From positions 1 to 28,187 of the forward strand of contig JAQVMR010000005.1 of assembly GCA_028703545.1 (NCBI GenBank): a stretch of DNA of 28,187 nucleotides, read 5' to 3'. Origin of the DNA: Patescibacteria group bacterium (GTDB lineage Bacteria; Patescibacteriota; Patescibacteriia; UBA1558; S5-K13). The notes beneath the pieces were generated by a model that worked only from the letters and a program-made list of their open reading frames with translations, was not told the origin of the DNA and ran no database searches. This document shows positions 22,689-28,187 of this stretch, piece after piece; position 1 is the stretch's first letter; each line of letters starts with the position of its first letter. The position numbers were made by a program, and so were the translations under genes.

Positions 22689-23315
22689 ATGAACATTGTA
22701 TTTATAGGAATGCCTGGTTCTGGAAAAGGAACTCAAGCACAAAAAGTAGCACAAAAATTAAGCTTACCATTTATCGCAACTGGGGATTTATTTAGATCTC
22801 AAATAGAAAAGCAAACCGAAATTGGTCAAAAGGTCAAACAAATTATTGATGCAGGAAATTTAGTTTCCGACGATATTACTTTTGAATTATTAAAACAAGG
22901 AATTCAAGATTTTGACATATCAAGAGGTGTGGTGCTTGATGGTTTTCCGAGAAACTTAAATCAGGCAATAATTTTAGATGAATATTTAAAAATAGATAAA
23001 GTAATAAATATAAATTTATCAGAGACTGAGATTATGGTAAGAATTGGTGGAAGAAGGACATGTATTTGTGGTGCAACTTATCATATAAAATTTAATCCAC
23101 CAAAAGTTGAAAATATTTGTGATATTTGTTCTAAAGAACTTTTTTTGCGGGATGATGCCAAAGAAGAATCAATAAAAACAAGAATTGAAATTTATAAAAA
23201 AAATGCTCAACCACTTTTGGACTTTTATAGACAGAAAGGAGTCATAATTGATATTGATGGTGATCCAGCAATTGATGATGTAGAAAATGAAATCAACCAA
23301 AAATTAGGTTTATAA
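22689..23315 (+). CDS. adk: Adenylate kinase
   Basis: Interconverts ATP, AMP and ADP. 208 aa. P-loop GMPGSGKGTQ (res 7-16), AMP site TGDLFRSQI and DGFPRNLNQA, and LID domain starting GRRTCICGATYH with a second pair CDIC, so four Cys for zinc. The first pair is CxC, not the usual CxxC, and the R-x-D-D of the LID end reads RDDAKEES. Core ATP-binding residues remain. Normally adjoins secY; here 2.3 kb away, beyond IS30 and the accessory gene. No SD (aaattttATG). Confidence 0.96.
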   Translation: MNIVFIGMPGSGKGTQAQKVAQKLSLPFIATGDLFRSQIEKQTEIGQKVKQIIDAGNLVSDDITFELLKQGIQDFDISRGVVLDGFPRNLNQAIILDEYLKIDKVININLSETEIMVRIGGRRTCICGATYHIKFNPPKVENICDICSKELFLRDDAKEESIKTRIEIYKKNAQPLLDFYRQKGVIIDIDGDPAIDDVENEINQKLGL

Positions 23316-23318
23316 TCC

Positions 23319-24095
23319 ATGATAACAATAAAAAAAACAAATGAAATAGAAATTTTAGAAAGAGGCGGAAAAATTCTTGGCTCTATTTTGAGGAAAGTTG
23401 GAGAGGCTGTTAAACAAGGAGTTAGCACAAAATTTTTAGATGATTTGGCAGAAAAATTAATTTTAGATGCTGGTGGTGTGCCATCTTTTAAGGGTTATGG
23501 AGATGGAAATCCATTTCCAGCTACACTTTGTACATCAATTAATCATGAGGTTGTTCACTGTATCCCCAAAGAAGATAGAATTTTACAAAATGGAGATATA
23601 ATCGGACTTGATGTTGGTATGAAATGGCCAAATAATAAAGCAGGACTTTATACTGATTGTGCAATTACAGTTCCAGTTGGTTGTGTTGATAGACAAATTT
23701 TAGAATTATTAGATGTAACTCAAGGAGCACTTCAAGAAGCAATAAATTTTATAAAGCCCGGAGTATTTGTAAATGATATTGGTGAAGTTATAGAAAAATA
23801 TGTTGAATCACGGGGTAGATATGGAATTGTAAGAGATTTAGTTGGTCACGGAGTTGGATACAAAGTTCATGAATCACCAATTATTCCAAATTTTAAGGTA
23901 TATGAAAAGAGTGAAAAATTAAAACCAGGAATGGTTTTAGCAATAGAGCCAATGATTAATTTAGGAGGTCATGAAATAGAATTTAATGATAATGGTTGGG
24001 ATATTGTAACAAGCGATAAATCAGCATCAGCACATTTTGAACATACAATTGTTGTAACAGAAAGTGCTTGTAAAGTTTTAACAAATCCAGATTGA
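23319..24095 (+). CDS. map: Methionine aminopeptidase, type I
   Basis: Removes the initiator Met. 258 aa pita-bread fold. Ligands are visible: NHEVVH (substrate His), GLDVGM (Asp), YTDCAIT (Asp), GHGVGYKVHE (His), IEPM (Glu) and FEHTIVV (Glu). No N-terminal extension. It starts three bases after adk, so it is co-transcribed. The TGA stop is followed immediately by TAA. In many bacteria infA follows; here a palindromic repeat and ruvX do. Confidence 0.97.
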   Translation: MITIKKTNEIEILERGGKILGSILRKVGEAVKQGVSTKFLDDLAEKLILDAGGVPSFKGYGDGNPFPATLCTSINHEVVHCIPKEDRILQNGDIIGLDVGMKWPNNKAGLYTDCAITVPVGCVDRQILELLDVTQGALQEAINFIKPGVFVNDIGEVIEKYVESRGRYGIVRDLVGHGVGYKVHESPIIPNFKVYEKSEKLKPGMVLAIEPMINLGGHEIEFNDNGWDIVTSDKSASAHFEHTIVVTESACKVLTNPD

Positions 24096-24115
24096 TAAGC
24101 GAAATTTTTACTTCA

Positions 24116-24230
24116 TTGTCATTCCGGACTTGATTCGGAATCTATAATAGAATAGAAAATGTTTTTTTGAGATCCTGAAACACTCGCCTTGGTGTAGCCT
24201 ACGGCGATGTCAGGAGTTCAGGATGACAAA
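24116..24230. repeat. Palindromic intergenic repeat, copy A (with inner insert)
   Basis: Outer arms TTGTCATTCCGGACTTGAT (start) and TTCAGGATGACAA (end) are inverted relative to each other; GAGATCCTGAA lies within. Copy B is at 27813-27897. Copy A also holds CTCGCCTTGGTGTAGCCTAC plus GGCGATG, an inner hairpin related in core (GCCTTGG-GTAG) to the rplU leader element. Confidence 0.75.
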
Positions 24231-24260
24231 GAATAAAATAGTCTTTAGTTACAATAAATT

Positions 24261-24662
24261 ATGAAAAATTATTTAGGAATAGATTACGGTACATCAAAAA
24301 TAGGGCTTGCATTATCTGATAGCGAGATCAGAGTTTGCTTACCTTATAAAATTTTATCTGAGCTTAATTTTTGGGAATCAATTTTAAATATAATAGAAGA
24401 AAATAATATTGATGAAATTGTATTGGGTATCCCAAAAAATTTGAATAATGAGGACACAAAACAAACAGAAATTACAATGAATTTTTTTGATAAATTAAAA
24501 AGTGAAATTAATAAACCAATACATTTAGAAGATGAAAGAATGACTTCTAAATTTGCCAATAATTTGAAAAAAAATATTGGTATGAAAAATTTAGGAGCCG
24601 AAGATGATTCTTCCGCAGCACTAATTCTCGATTCATTTCTAAAAAGAACATATGGAACATAG
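24261..24662 (+). CDS. ruvX: Holliday junction resolvase-like nuclease YqgF/RuvX
   Basis: 133 aa RNase H-like fold: GIDYGTSKIGLALSD (first acidic residue), DEIVLGIPKNLN, HLEDERMTS (second) and EDDSSAALILDSFL (third). Family members act in pre-16S rRNA 5' maturation or recombination. Its 3' end overlaps the next gene by 11 bases. Lies just after repeat A. No SD. Confidence 0.92.
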   Translation: MKNYLGIDYGTSKIGLALSDSEIRVCLPYKILSELNFWESILNIIEENNIDEIVLGIPKNLNNEDTKQTEITMNFFDKLKSEINKPIHLEDERMTSKFANNLKKNIGMKNLGAEDDSSAALILDSFLKRTYGT

Positions 24663-25737
24663 AATATTAATTTATATTTTATTTTTTTTATTGTCTTTTT
24701 CTTTAGGATATATTTTTTCGCTACTTATGATTGAATTATCTTTTAAATTAAAAATATTAGACATTCCAAATGAAAAAAGAAAAATTCACTCACTGCCAAC
24801 ACCACTTTTGGGAGGGGTAGGAATATATTTGAGTTTTTTAATTTCTGTGATTTTATTTTTTGTTTTTAATTATTTTTTTGATTTCGGAATTGTAATAAAT
24901 TATTTACAAATCATAGGAGTTTTAATTGCAGGACTTATTATAATAATTGGCGGAATAATGGATGATAAATATAATTTATCAGCAATAAAACAAACTTTAT
25001 TTGTGCTCTTAGCGTGTTTTGTAATTATTTTTCTTGGAACACAAATAAAATTTATAACTCGCCCAGGTGGTGGAATATTTGATTTAACAATCGGAGAGTT
25101 TAAATTATTTGGAATGAATTTTTATGTTTTAGGAATTATAATTACATTTTTGTGGTTACTTATTACAACAAACGCTACAAAACTTTTAGACGGACTCGAT
25201 GGATTGTGTAGTGGAATAACCTCAATAGGCTTTGTAATGCTTTTTGTAGTTTCACTTTTTTGGGATAAATCAAACAGTTTTACGCCAAATATAATTTTAA
25301 TATTTTTGGGAGCTGTAATGGGATTTTTAATTTTAAATTTTAGTCCAGCAAAAATATTTTTAGGAAATGGAGGAAGTAATTTGCTTGGAATTATGATTGG
25401 CTTTTTTGCAGTTGCAACAGGTGCAAAAATAGCAACAGCGTTACTTGTTATGGGATTACCTCTACTCGATATGATTTTAGTGATAATTCAGAGATTAAAA
25501 AATCATGAACATCCCCTTACTCACGCAGACAGAAAACACCTACATTTTAAATTAATTGATTATGGATTTAGTGTAAAAAAAGCAGTTCTTTTTATGTATT
25601 TAGCGTCATTTACATTTGGTGTGATTGCACTTTTTCAGGATACAATTGGGAAAATATTAATGCTTTTTGTTTTGTTTATTTTTTTCTCACTAATTTTTTA
25701 TAAATTAAGTAAGCATGAAAAAGCTAATAATAATTAA
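24652..25737 (+). CDS. WecA/MraY-like polyprenyl-phosphate sugar-phosphate transferase, divergent
   Basis: Membrane glycosyl-1-phosphate transferase that would load the lipid carrier for envelope polymer synthesis. 361 aa, about ten membrane helices. Family motifs: RKIHSLPTPLLGGVGIY (41-59), GGIMDDKYNLS (DD at 104-105), NATKLLDGLDGL (174-185, where the family usually has NAxNLxDG) and DRKHLHFKL (293-301). The motif normally FLGDxGS reads FLGNGGS (236-242), with Asn239 at the Asp that is important for catalysis in MraY and WecA. Either activity is altered or the motif is used differently. The closest fit is the WecA/TagO branch, judged from HLHF. The LCP gene at 1.0-2.5 kb could belong to the same polymer route. 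Confidence 0.88.
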   Translation: MEHRILIYILFFLLSFSLGYIFSLLMIELSFKLKILDIPNEKRKIHSLPTPLLGGVGIYLSFLISVILFFVFNYFFDFGIVINYLQIIGVLIAGLIIIIGGIMDDKYNLSAIKQTLFVLLACFVIIFLGTQIKFITRPGGGIFDLTIGEFKLFGMNFYVLGIIITFLWLLITTNATKLLDGLDGLCSGITSIGFVMLFVVSLFWDKSNSFTPNIILIFLGAVMGFLILNFSPAKIFLGNGGSNLLGIMIGFFAVATGAKIATALLVMGLPLLDMILVIIQRLKNHEHPLTHADRKHLHFKLIDYGFSVKKAVLFMYLASFTFGVIALFQDTIGKILMLFVLFIFFSLIFYKLSKHEKANNN

Positions 25738-26161
25738 TCTCATTTTATTTTTTGTCCTTTCGGGGTGTGCAAAAAAAGAACAAAACACAAAAGGAAATTA
25801 TAGTGATAAATTATTTATAAATAATATTCCAGTTTCAGTTGAAATTGTGTCGAGTTTTTTAGAAATGCAAAGAGGCCTCTCAGAGAGAGATGAAATGTGT
25901 GAGAATTGCGGAATGCTTTTTATAATGAATGATTCAGATATTCACAATTTTTGGATGGGAAAAATGAGGTTTGCACTTGATTTCGCGTATATTGAAAATA
26001 ATAAAATAATAGAAATTTTTAAAAATGTTCCTATTTATACCAGTGATGAATATACGAGAATTAATTCTACACAAAATTCAGATATGGTTTTAGAATTAAA
26101 TGCTGGATTTTTAGATAAAAATAATATAAAAGCAGGAGATGAAATTAAATTAATAAATTAA
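25715..26161 (+). CDS. DUF192 lipoprotein
   Basis: 148 aa. Signal peptide with lipobox LSGC at residues 15-18 gives a lipid-anchored exported protein. The DUF192 core has RGLSERDEM, GMLFIMND, FWMGKMRFALDFAYI, and MVLELNAGFLDKNNIKAGDEI. Family role is not established. The first 23 bases overlap the end of the transferase gene, implying coupled translation. CENCGMLF adds two Cys near the conserved GMLF. TAA stop. Confidence 0.9.
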   Translation: MKKLIIINLILFFVLSGCAKKEQNTKGNYSDKLFINNIPVSVEIVSSFLEMQRGLSERDEMCENCGMLFIMNDSDIHNFWMGKMRFALDFAYIENNKIIEIFKNVPIYTSDEYTRINSTQNSDMVLELNAGFLDKNNIKAGDEIKLIN

Positions 26162-26206
26162 TTTTTGAAAAACAAAAAAAGCAGTTTCAAGACATGCTCG
26201 GGTAAC

Positions 26207-26425
26207 CTAATTCATTGTTTTTAGAATATGGGGGATTTTAAAGAAAATCATGGCCAGGAGATTTAAGCCAAGGGCTTGCCAAAATGTAATTCTGGCAAGG
26301 CCGAAAATTTCCGGTATAAGCCAATTTCATAGCCACATGACCGGAAGTGCAAGAGCCAGGGCCGATAGTGAAATTACAGCAACCATTATAGCAATACCTA
26401 TATCTATGCATTGAAAGTCTTCCAT
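26207..26425 (-). pseudogene. Small membrane protein gene interrupted by in-frame TGA
   Basis: GGGAGG lies six bases before ATG 26425-26423. The frame gives MEDFQCIDIGIAIMVAVISL, a hydrophobic stretch, then PVMWL, TGA (26329-26327), NWLIPEIFGLARITFWQALG, and ends at TAG 26207-26209. The pattern LWNWL-x-P-x-x-FGL-x-x-I-T-FWQA-x-GL is, as I recall, shared by widespread small membrane proteins, so a Trp belongs at the TGA (TGG to TGA). Coding similarity continues after the stop. It is likely a recent nonsense mutation, or read-through. Composition is GC-richer than the surrounding DNA. Confidence 0.65.
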
Positions 26426-26579
26426 TATTTCCTCCCAGATTTTATTGTAGAAAATTGACCTTTTAATACAGTATATATACAATAAATTGTTAATAGTAAT
26501 AAATCAATTAACGATTTGAAGATATTATAAAGTTTTTATATATTTACGAAAATACATAGTTTTGGAGTTTATTTGTGAG
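26426..26579. other. AT-rich gap without recognised gene
   Basis: About 150 bases upstream of the rplU promoter and of the minus-strand small gene. I see no ORF. GTTAAT and ATTAAC flank 12 bases near 26490-26513, a possible weak inverted repeat. Confidence 0.4.
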
Positions 26580-26608
26580 TTGACTTTTTTATTTTATTGT
26601 AGTAAAAT
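26580..26608 (+). promoter_or_regulatory. Promoter for rplU
   Basis: TTGACT (26580-26585), a 17-base spacer and TAAAAT (26603-26608). It predicts a leader of about 65 bases, which includes the GC-rich repeat at 26641-26672. Confidence 0.65.
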
Positions 26609-26640
26609 TTGATTACTATATTTATATAATTAAAGATTAT

Positions 26641-26672
26641 CCCGCCTACGCCAAGGCTTCGGCGCGGACAAG
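26641..26672. repeat. GC-rich palindromic element in the rplU leader
   Basis: CCCGCCTACGCCAAGGCTTC followed by GGCGCGGACAAG. CCGCC pairs with GGCG-CGG (one bulge), with an inner GCC/GGC. It ends eight bases before the rplU ATG. Its core resembles the insert inside repeat A at 24180-24210. Confidence 0.6.
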
Positions 26673-26679
26673 TAAAAAT

Positions 26680-26985
26680 ATGAAATTAGCAGTAATAAGA
26701 ACAGGAAGTAAACAATACAAAGTCAAAGAAGGCGATAAAATTAAAGTTGAAAAAATCAAGGGCGACGAAGGAAGCAAAATCGAACTTGATGATGTTCTTT
26801 TGTTATCAGATGGTGATAAAGTAGAAGTTGGGACTCCAAAGCTTGATAAAAAAATAGCAGCTACTATTTTAAAGCAATCAAGAGCAAGAAAAATAAGAGT
26901 TGTTAAATATAAAGCAAAAACAAGATATCACAAAGCTTATGGCCACAGACAACATTTTACAGAGTTAGAAATCAACAAAATATAA
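26680..26985 (+). CDS. rplU: Large-subunit ribosomal protein bL21
   Basis: 101 aa. MKLAVIRTGSKQYKVKEGD start, beta-rich middle with LDDVLLLSDGDKVEVGTPKL and C-terminal RHQHFTELEI-type end seen as GHRQHFTELEINKI. Usually followed by rpmA (bL27); here a terminator and tRNA-Val follow, so rpmA is elsewhere. Preceded by a strong promoter and a GC-rich hairpin in the leader. Confidence 0.96.
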   Translation: MKLAVIRTGSKQYKVKEGDKIKVEKIKGDEGSKIELDDVLLLSDGDKVEVGTPKLDKKIAATILKQSRARKIRVVKYKAKTRYHKAYGHRQHFTELEINKI

Positions 26986-27006
26986 ATTTACAATAAAATA
27001 AAAAAT

Positions 27007-27029
27007 TCGGTTTCAAAACCGAGTTTTTT
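27007..27029 (+). terminator. Terminator after rplU
   Basis: TCGGTT (27007-27012), loop TCAA, AACCGA (27017-27022), then six T from 27024. Confidence 0.85.
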
Positions 27030-27032
27030 ATT

Positions 27033-27108
27033 TGGTGGGTATGAGAGGATTCGAACCTCTGACTTTCACGATGTGAACGTGACACTCTAACCACTGAGTT
27101 ACATACCC
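27033..27108 (-). tRNA. tRNA-Val (anticodon CAC)
   Basis: Minus strand, 76 bases with encoded CCA. Acceptor GGGTATG pairs with CATACCC. D arm ACTC/GAGT. Anticodon arm TCACG/CGTGA with loop TTCACAT, so anticodon CAC reading GTG. T arm AGAGG/CCTCT with TTCGAAT. Variable loop of five. All stems pair fully. Confidence 0.95.
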
Positions 27109-27189
27109 GAGTCAATTTAAAAATGATGAATTTTGAATTATGAATAAATTTTAAATTTAGTAATTAAATAGTTTATTCAAAATTCTAAA

Positions 27190-27786
27190 TTAATTTAATT
27201 CTTTTCTATTTTCTAGTGCAGAGGAGAGGGTTATCTCATCAGTGTATTCTATATCAGTTCCCATTGGAATTCCTTTTGCAAGGCGCGTTATTTTGATCTC
27301 AGTATTTGCTAAAATATTTTTTAAATAAGTTATTGTTGCTTCACCCTGAATGCTTGTATCAAATGCGAGTATTAATTCCTTGGTATTTTCGTTTTTAATT
27401 CTCTCAGTCAATTCTTTTATAAATAATTTATCAGGAGTAATTCCCATTATAGGATCAATTAATCCACCAAGTATATGATATAAACCATTGTATTTGTGGG
27501 TGCGTTCAATTGCTTCTAATTCTTTTGGAGTTGATACAACACAAATTGTAAATTTGTCTCTATTTATATTATTACAAATTTCACATGGATTTGTATCAGA
27601 AAAATTTCTGCACATTTGGCAAACTTTTAAATCGTTTAAATTCGAAAAAGGATTTATAAACTCTTCTATCTTAGATTTTGGGCGAGACGCAATAGAAAGA
27701 GCAAGACGTTCAGCTGTCTTTGGTCCGATTCCAGGAAGAGTTAGGAATTGTTCTATTATTTTTTTTATAGATTGAGGATAGGACAT
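27190..27786 (-). CDS. recR: Recombination mediator RecR
   Basis: 198 aa, usual length. Helix-hairpin-helix LTLPGIGPKTAERLAL, Cys4 zinc finger CQMCRNF and CEICNN, Toprim domain starting ICVVSTPKELEAIE with YHILGGLIDP, and the C-terminal TRLAKGIPMGTDIEY. Loads RecA with RecF/RecO. Downstream of ybaB on the same strand as usual, but separated from it by repeat B. No SD. Confidence 0.97.
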   Translation of the reverse strand: MSYPQSIKKIIEQFLTLPGIGPKTAERLALSIASRPKSKIEEFINPFSNLNDLKVCQMCRNFSDTNPCEICNNINRDKFTICVVSTPKELEAIERTHKYNGLYHILGGLIDPIMGITPDKLFIKELTERIKNENTKELILAFDTSIQGEATITYLKNILANTEIKITRLAKGIPMGTDIEYTDEITLSSALENRKELN

Positions 27787-27812
27787 TATATTTTTTTAAA
27801 TTTCTTTTTTTA

Positions 27813-27897
27813 TTTGTCATTCCGGACTAGATCAGGAATCTCAATCCAGACATTCTCATTTTGAGATCCTGAATCAAGTTCAGGATGATAAGACAAA
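27813..27897. repeat. Palindromic intergenic repeat, copy B
   Basis: TTTGTCATTCCGGACTAGAT opens and TTCAGGATGATAAGACAAA closes. Inside, GGAATCTCAA pairs with TTGAGATCC, so the element can fold into one long hairpin. Shares GTCATTCCGGACT, GGAATCT, GAGATCCTGAA and TTCAGGATGA with copy A. It lies between ybaB and recR. Confidence 0.75.
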
Positions 27898-27917
27898 GGA
27901 TTAGTAAAAAATTTTTA

Positions 27918-28187
27918 TTAAAATTTAAAGTCTGGTATTGAAATATCACCTGAGCGCATTTTTTCTGCCATGATTTTTCTTACTTTATCATTTCCATCAT
28001 TTATTAAATGAGGAATCGTTGATTCAATTGTAGACTTTTCAATTCCATCATTTATGTTTAGTGATAGAATTTTATGATTTGCATCCATTTTTATTTTTAT
28101 CCCATTTCTTTCTACTTCATCAGTTTCTTGAGATAAAATATCTTGCATTTGTTTTGCCTGTGATTTTAAATCTTTGATTTGGTTTAG
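27918..28187 (-). CDS. YbaB/EbfC nucleoid-associated protein, 5' end missing
   Basis: The frame is open to the right window edge. It reads LNQIKDLKSQAKQMQDILSQ (helix), then VERNGIKIKMDANHKILSLN, INDGNDKVRKIMAEKM and ends PDFKF. The Met at 28148 is internal, because the family's helix starts further upstream, outside the window. Dimeric DNA-binding protein usually upstream of recR, as here. Confidence 0.85.
   Translation of the reverse strand, partial: LNQIKDLKSQAKQMQDILSQETDEVERNGIKIKMDANHKILSLNINDGIEKSTIESTIPHLINDGNDKVRKIMAEKMRSGDISIPDFKF

Noticed and set aside
26161..26206. Terminator for the minus-strand small gene
   Set aside because: There is a T-run on the minus strand but only a 4-bp AGCA/TGCT stem with mismatches; too weak to call.
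2605..26329. Genome-wide reassignment of TGA to Trp or Gly
   Set aside because: All large core genes encode Trp only by TGG and contain no internal TGA. In a genome this AT-rich, a reassigned TGA would be common. Standard bacterial code fits.
28148..28187. YbaB starting at Met 28148
   Set aside because: The frame continues upstream with LNQIKDLKSQAKQ, which matches the conserved N-terminal helix, so the gene is cut by the window edge.

Overview
The window is a strongly AT-rich bacterial chromosome segment built around the str, S10 and spc ribosomal-protein clusters. Three features suggest a Candidate Phyla Radiation (Patescibacteria) organism, probably Parcubacteria-like. There is no rpmD (uL30) between rpsE and rplO. 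Several ribosomal proteins carry lineage-style tails. Translation leaders are A/T-only, with almost no Shine-Dalgarno (SD) sequence in front of core genes. No rRNA gene is present, so the lineage is an inference.

Layout. 1-3.4 kb: a partial der GTPase and an LCP-family envelope protein on the minus strand, a short membrane peptide on the plus strand, a 77-residue Cys-rich protein, and rpmB, with clear divergent promoters and bidirectional terminators. 3.46-4.1 kb: an M50-type membrane protease. 4.27-9.0 kb: rpsL, rpsG, fusA, a small Phd-like protein and tuf. 9.08-20.36 kb: rpsJ, rplC, D, W, B, rpsS, rplV, rpsC, rplP, rpmC, rpsQ, rplN, X, E, rpsN, H, rplF, R, rpsE, rplO and secY, closed by an intrinsic terminator. 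20.42-21.50 kb: a frameshifted IS30-type element. 21.51-22.62 kb: a self-contained single-gene unit (promoter, structured leader with an upstream ORF, SD, unknown GC-richer CDS, terminator) lying between secY and adk. 22.69-26.16 kb: adk, map, a palindromic repeat, ruvX, a WecA/MraY-like glycosyltransferase and a DUF192 lipoprotein. 26.2-26.4 kb: a small minus-strand membrane protein gene interrupted by an in-frame TGA. 26.58-28.19 kb: rplU, tRNA-Val, recR, a second palindromic repeat and a partial ybaB.

Most genes supply the ribosome and its GTPases. secY, adk and map are the usual downstream partners of the spc operon, but here they are separated from it by a terminator, the IS element and the accessory unit. 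The infA-rpmJ-rpsM-rpsK-rpsD-rpoA block that commonly follows map is not in this window.

The observations most worth a second look are: EF-G with an altered G4 motif (NKMA) together with an altered G5 motif (GDAL); the accessory single-gene unit; the WecA-like enzyme with Asn at a normally catalytic Asp; the TGA-interrupted small gene; and several structured intergenic elements (tuf leader, tuf-rpsJ hairpin, rpsJ-rplC attenuator).
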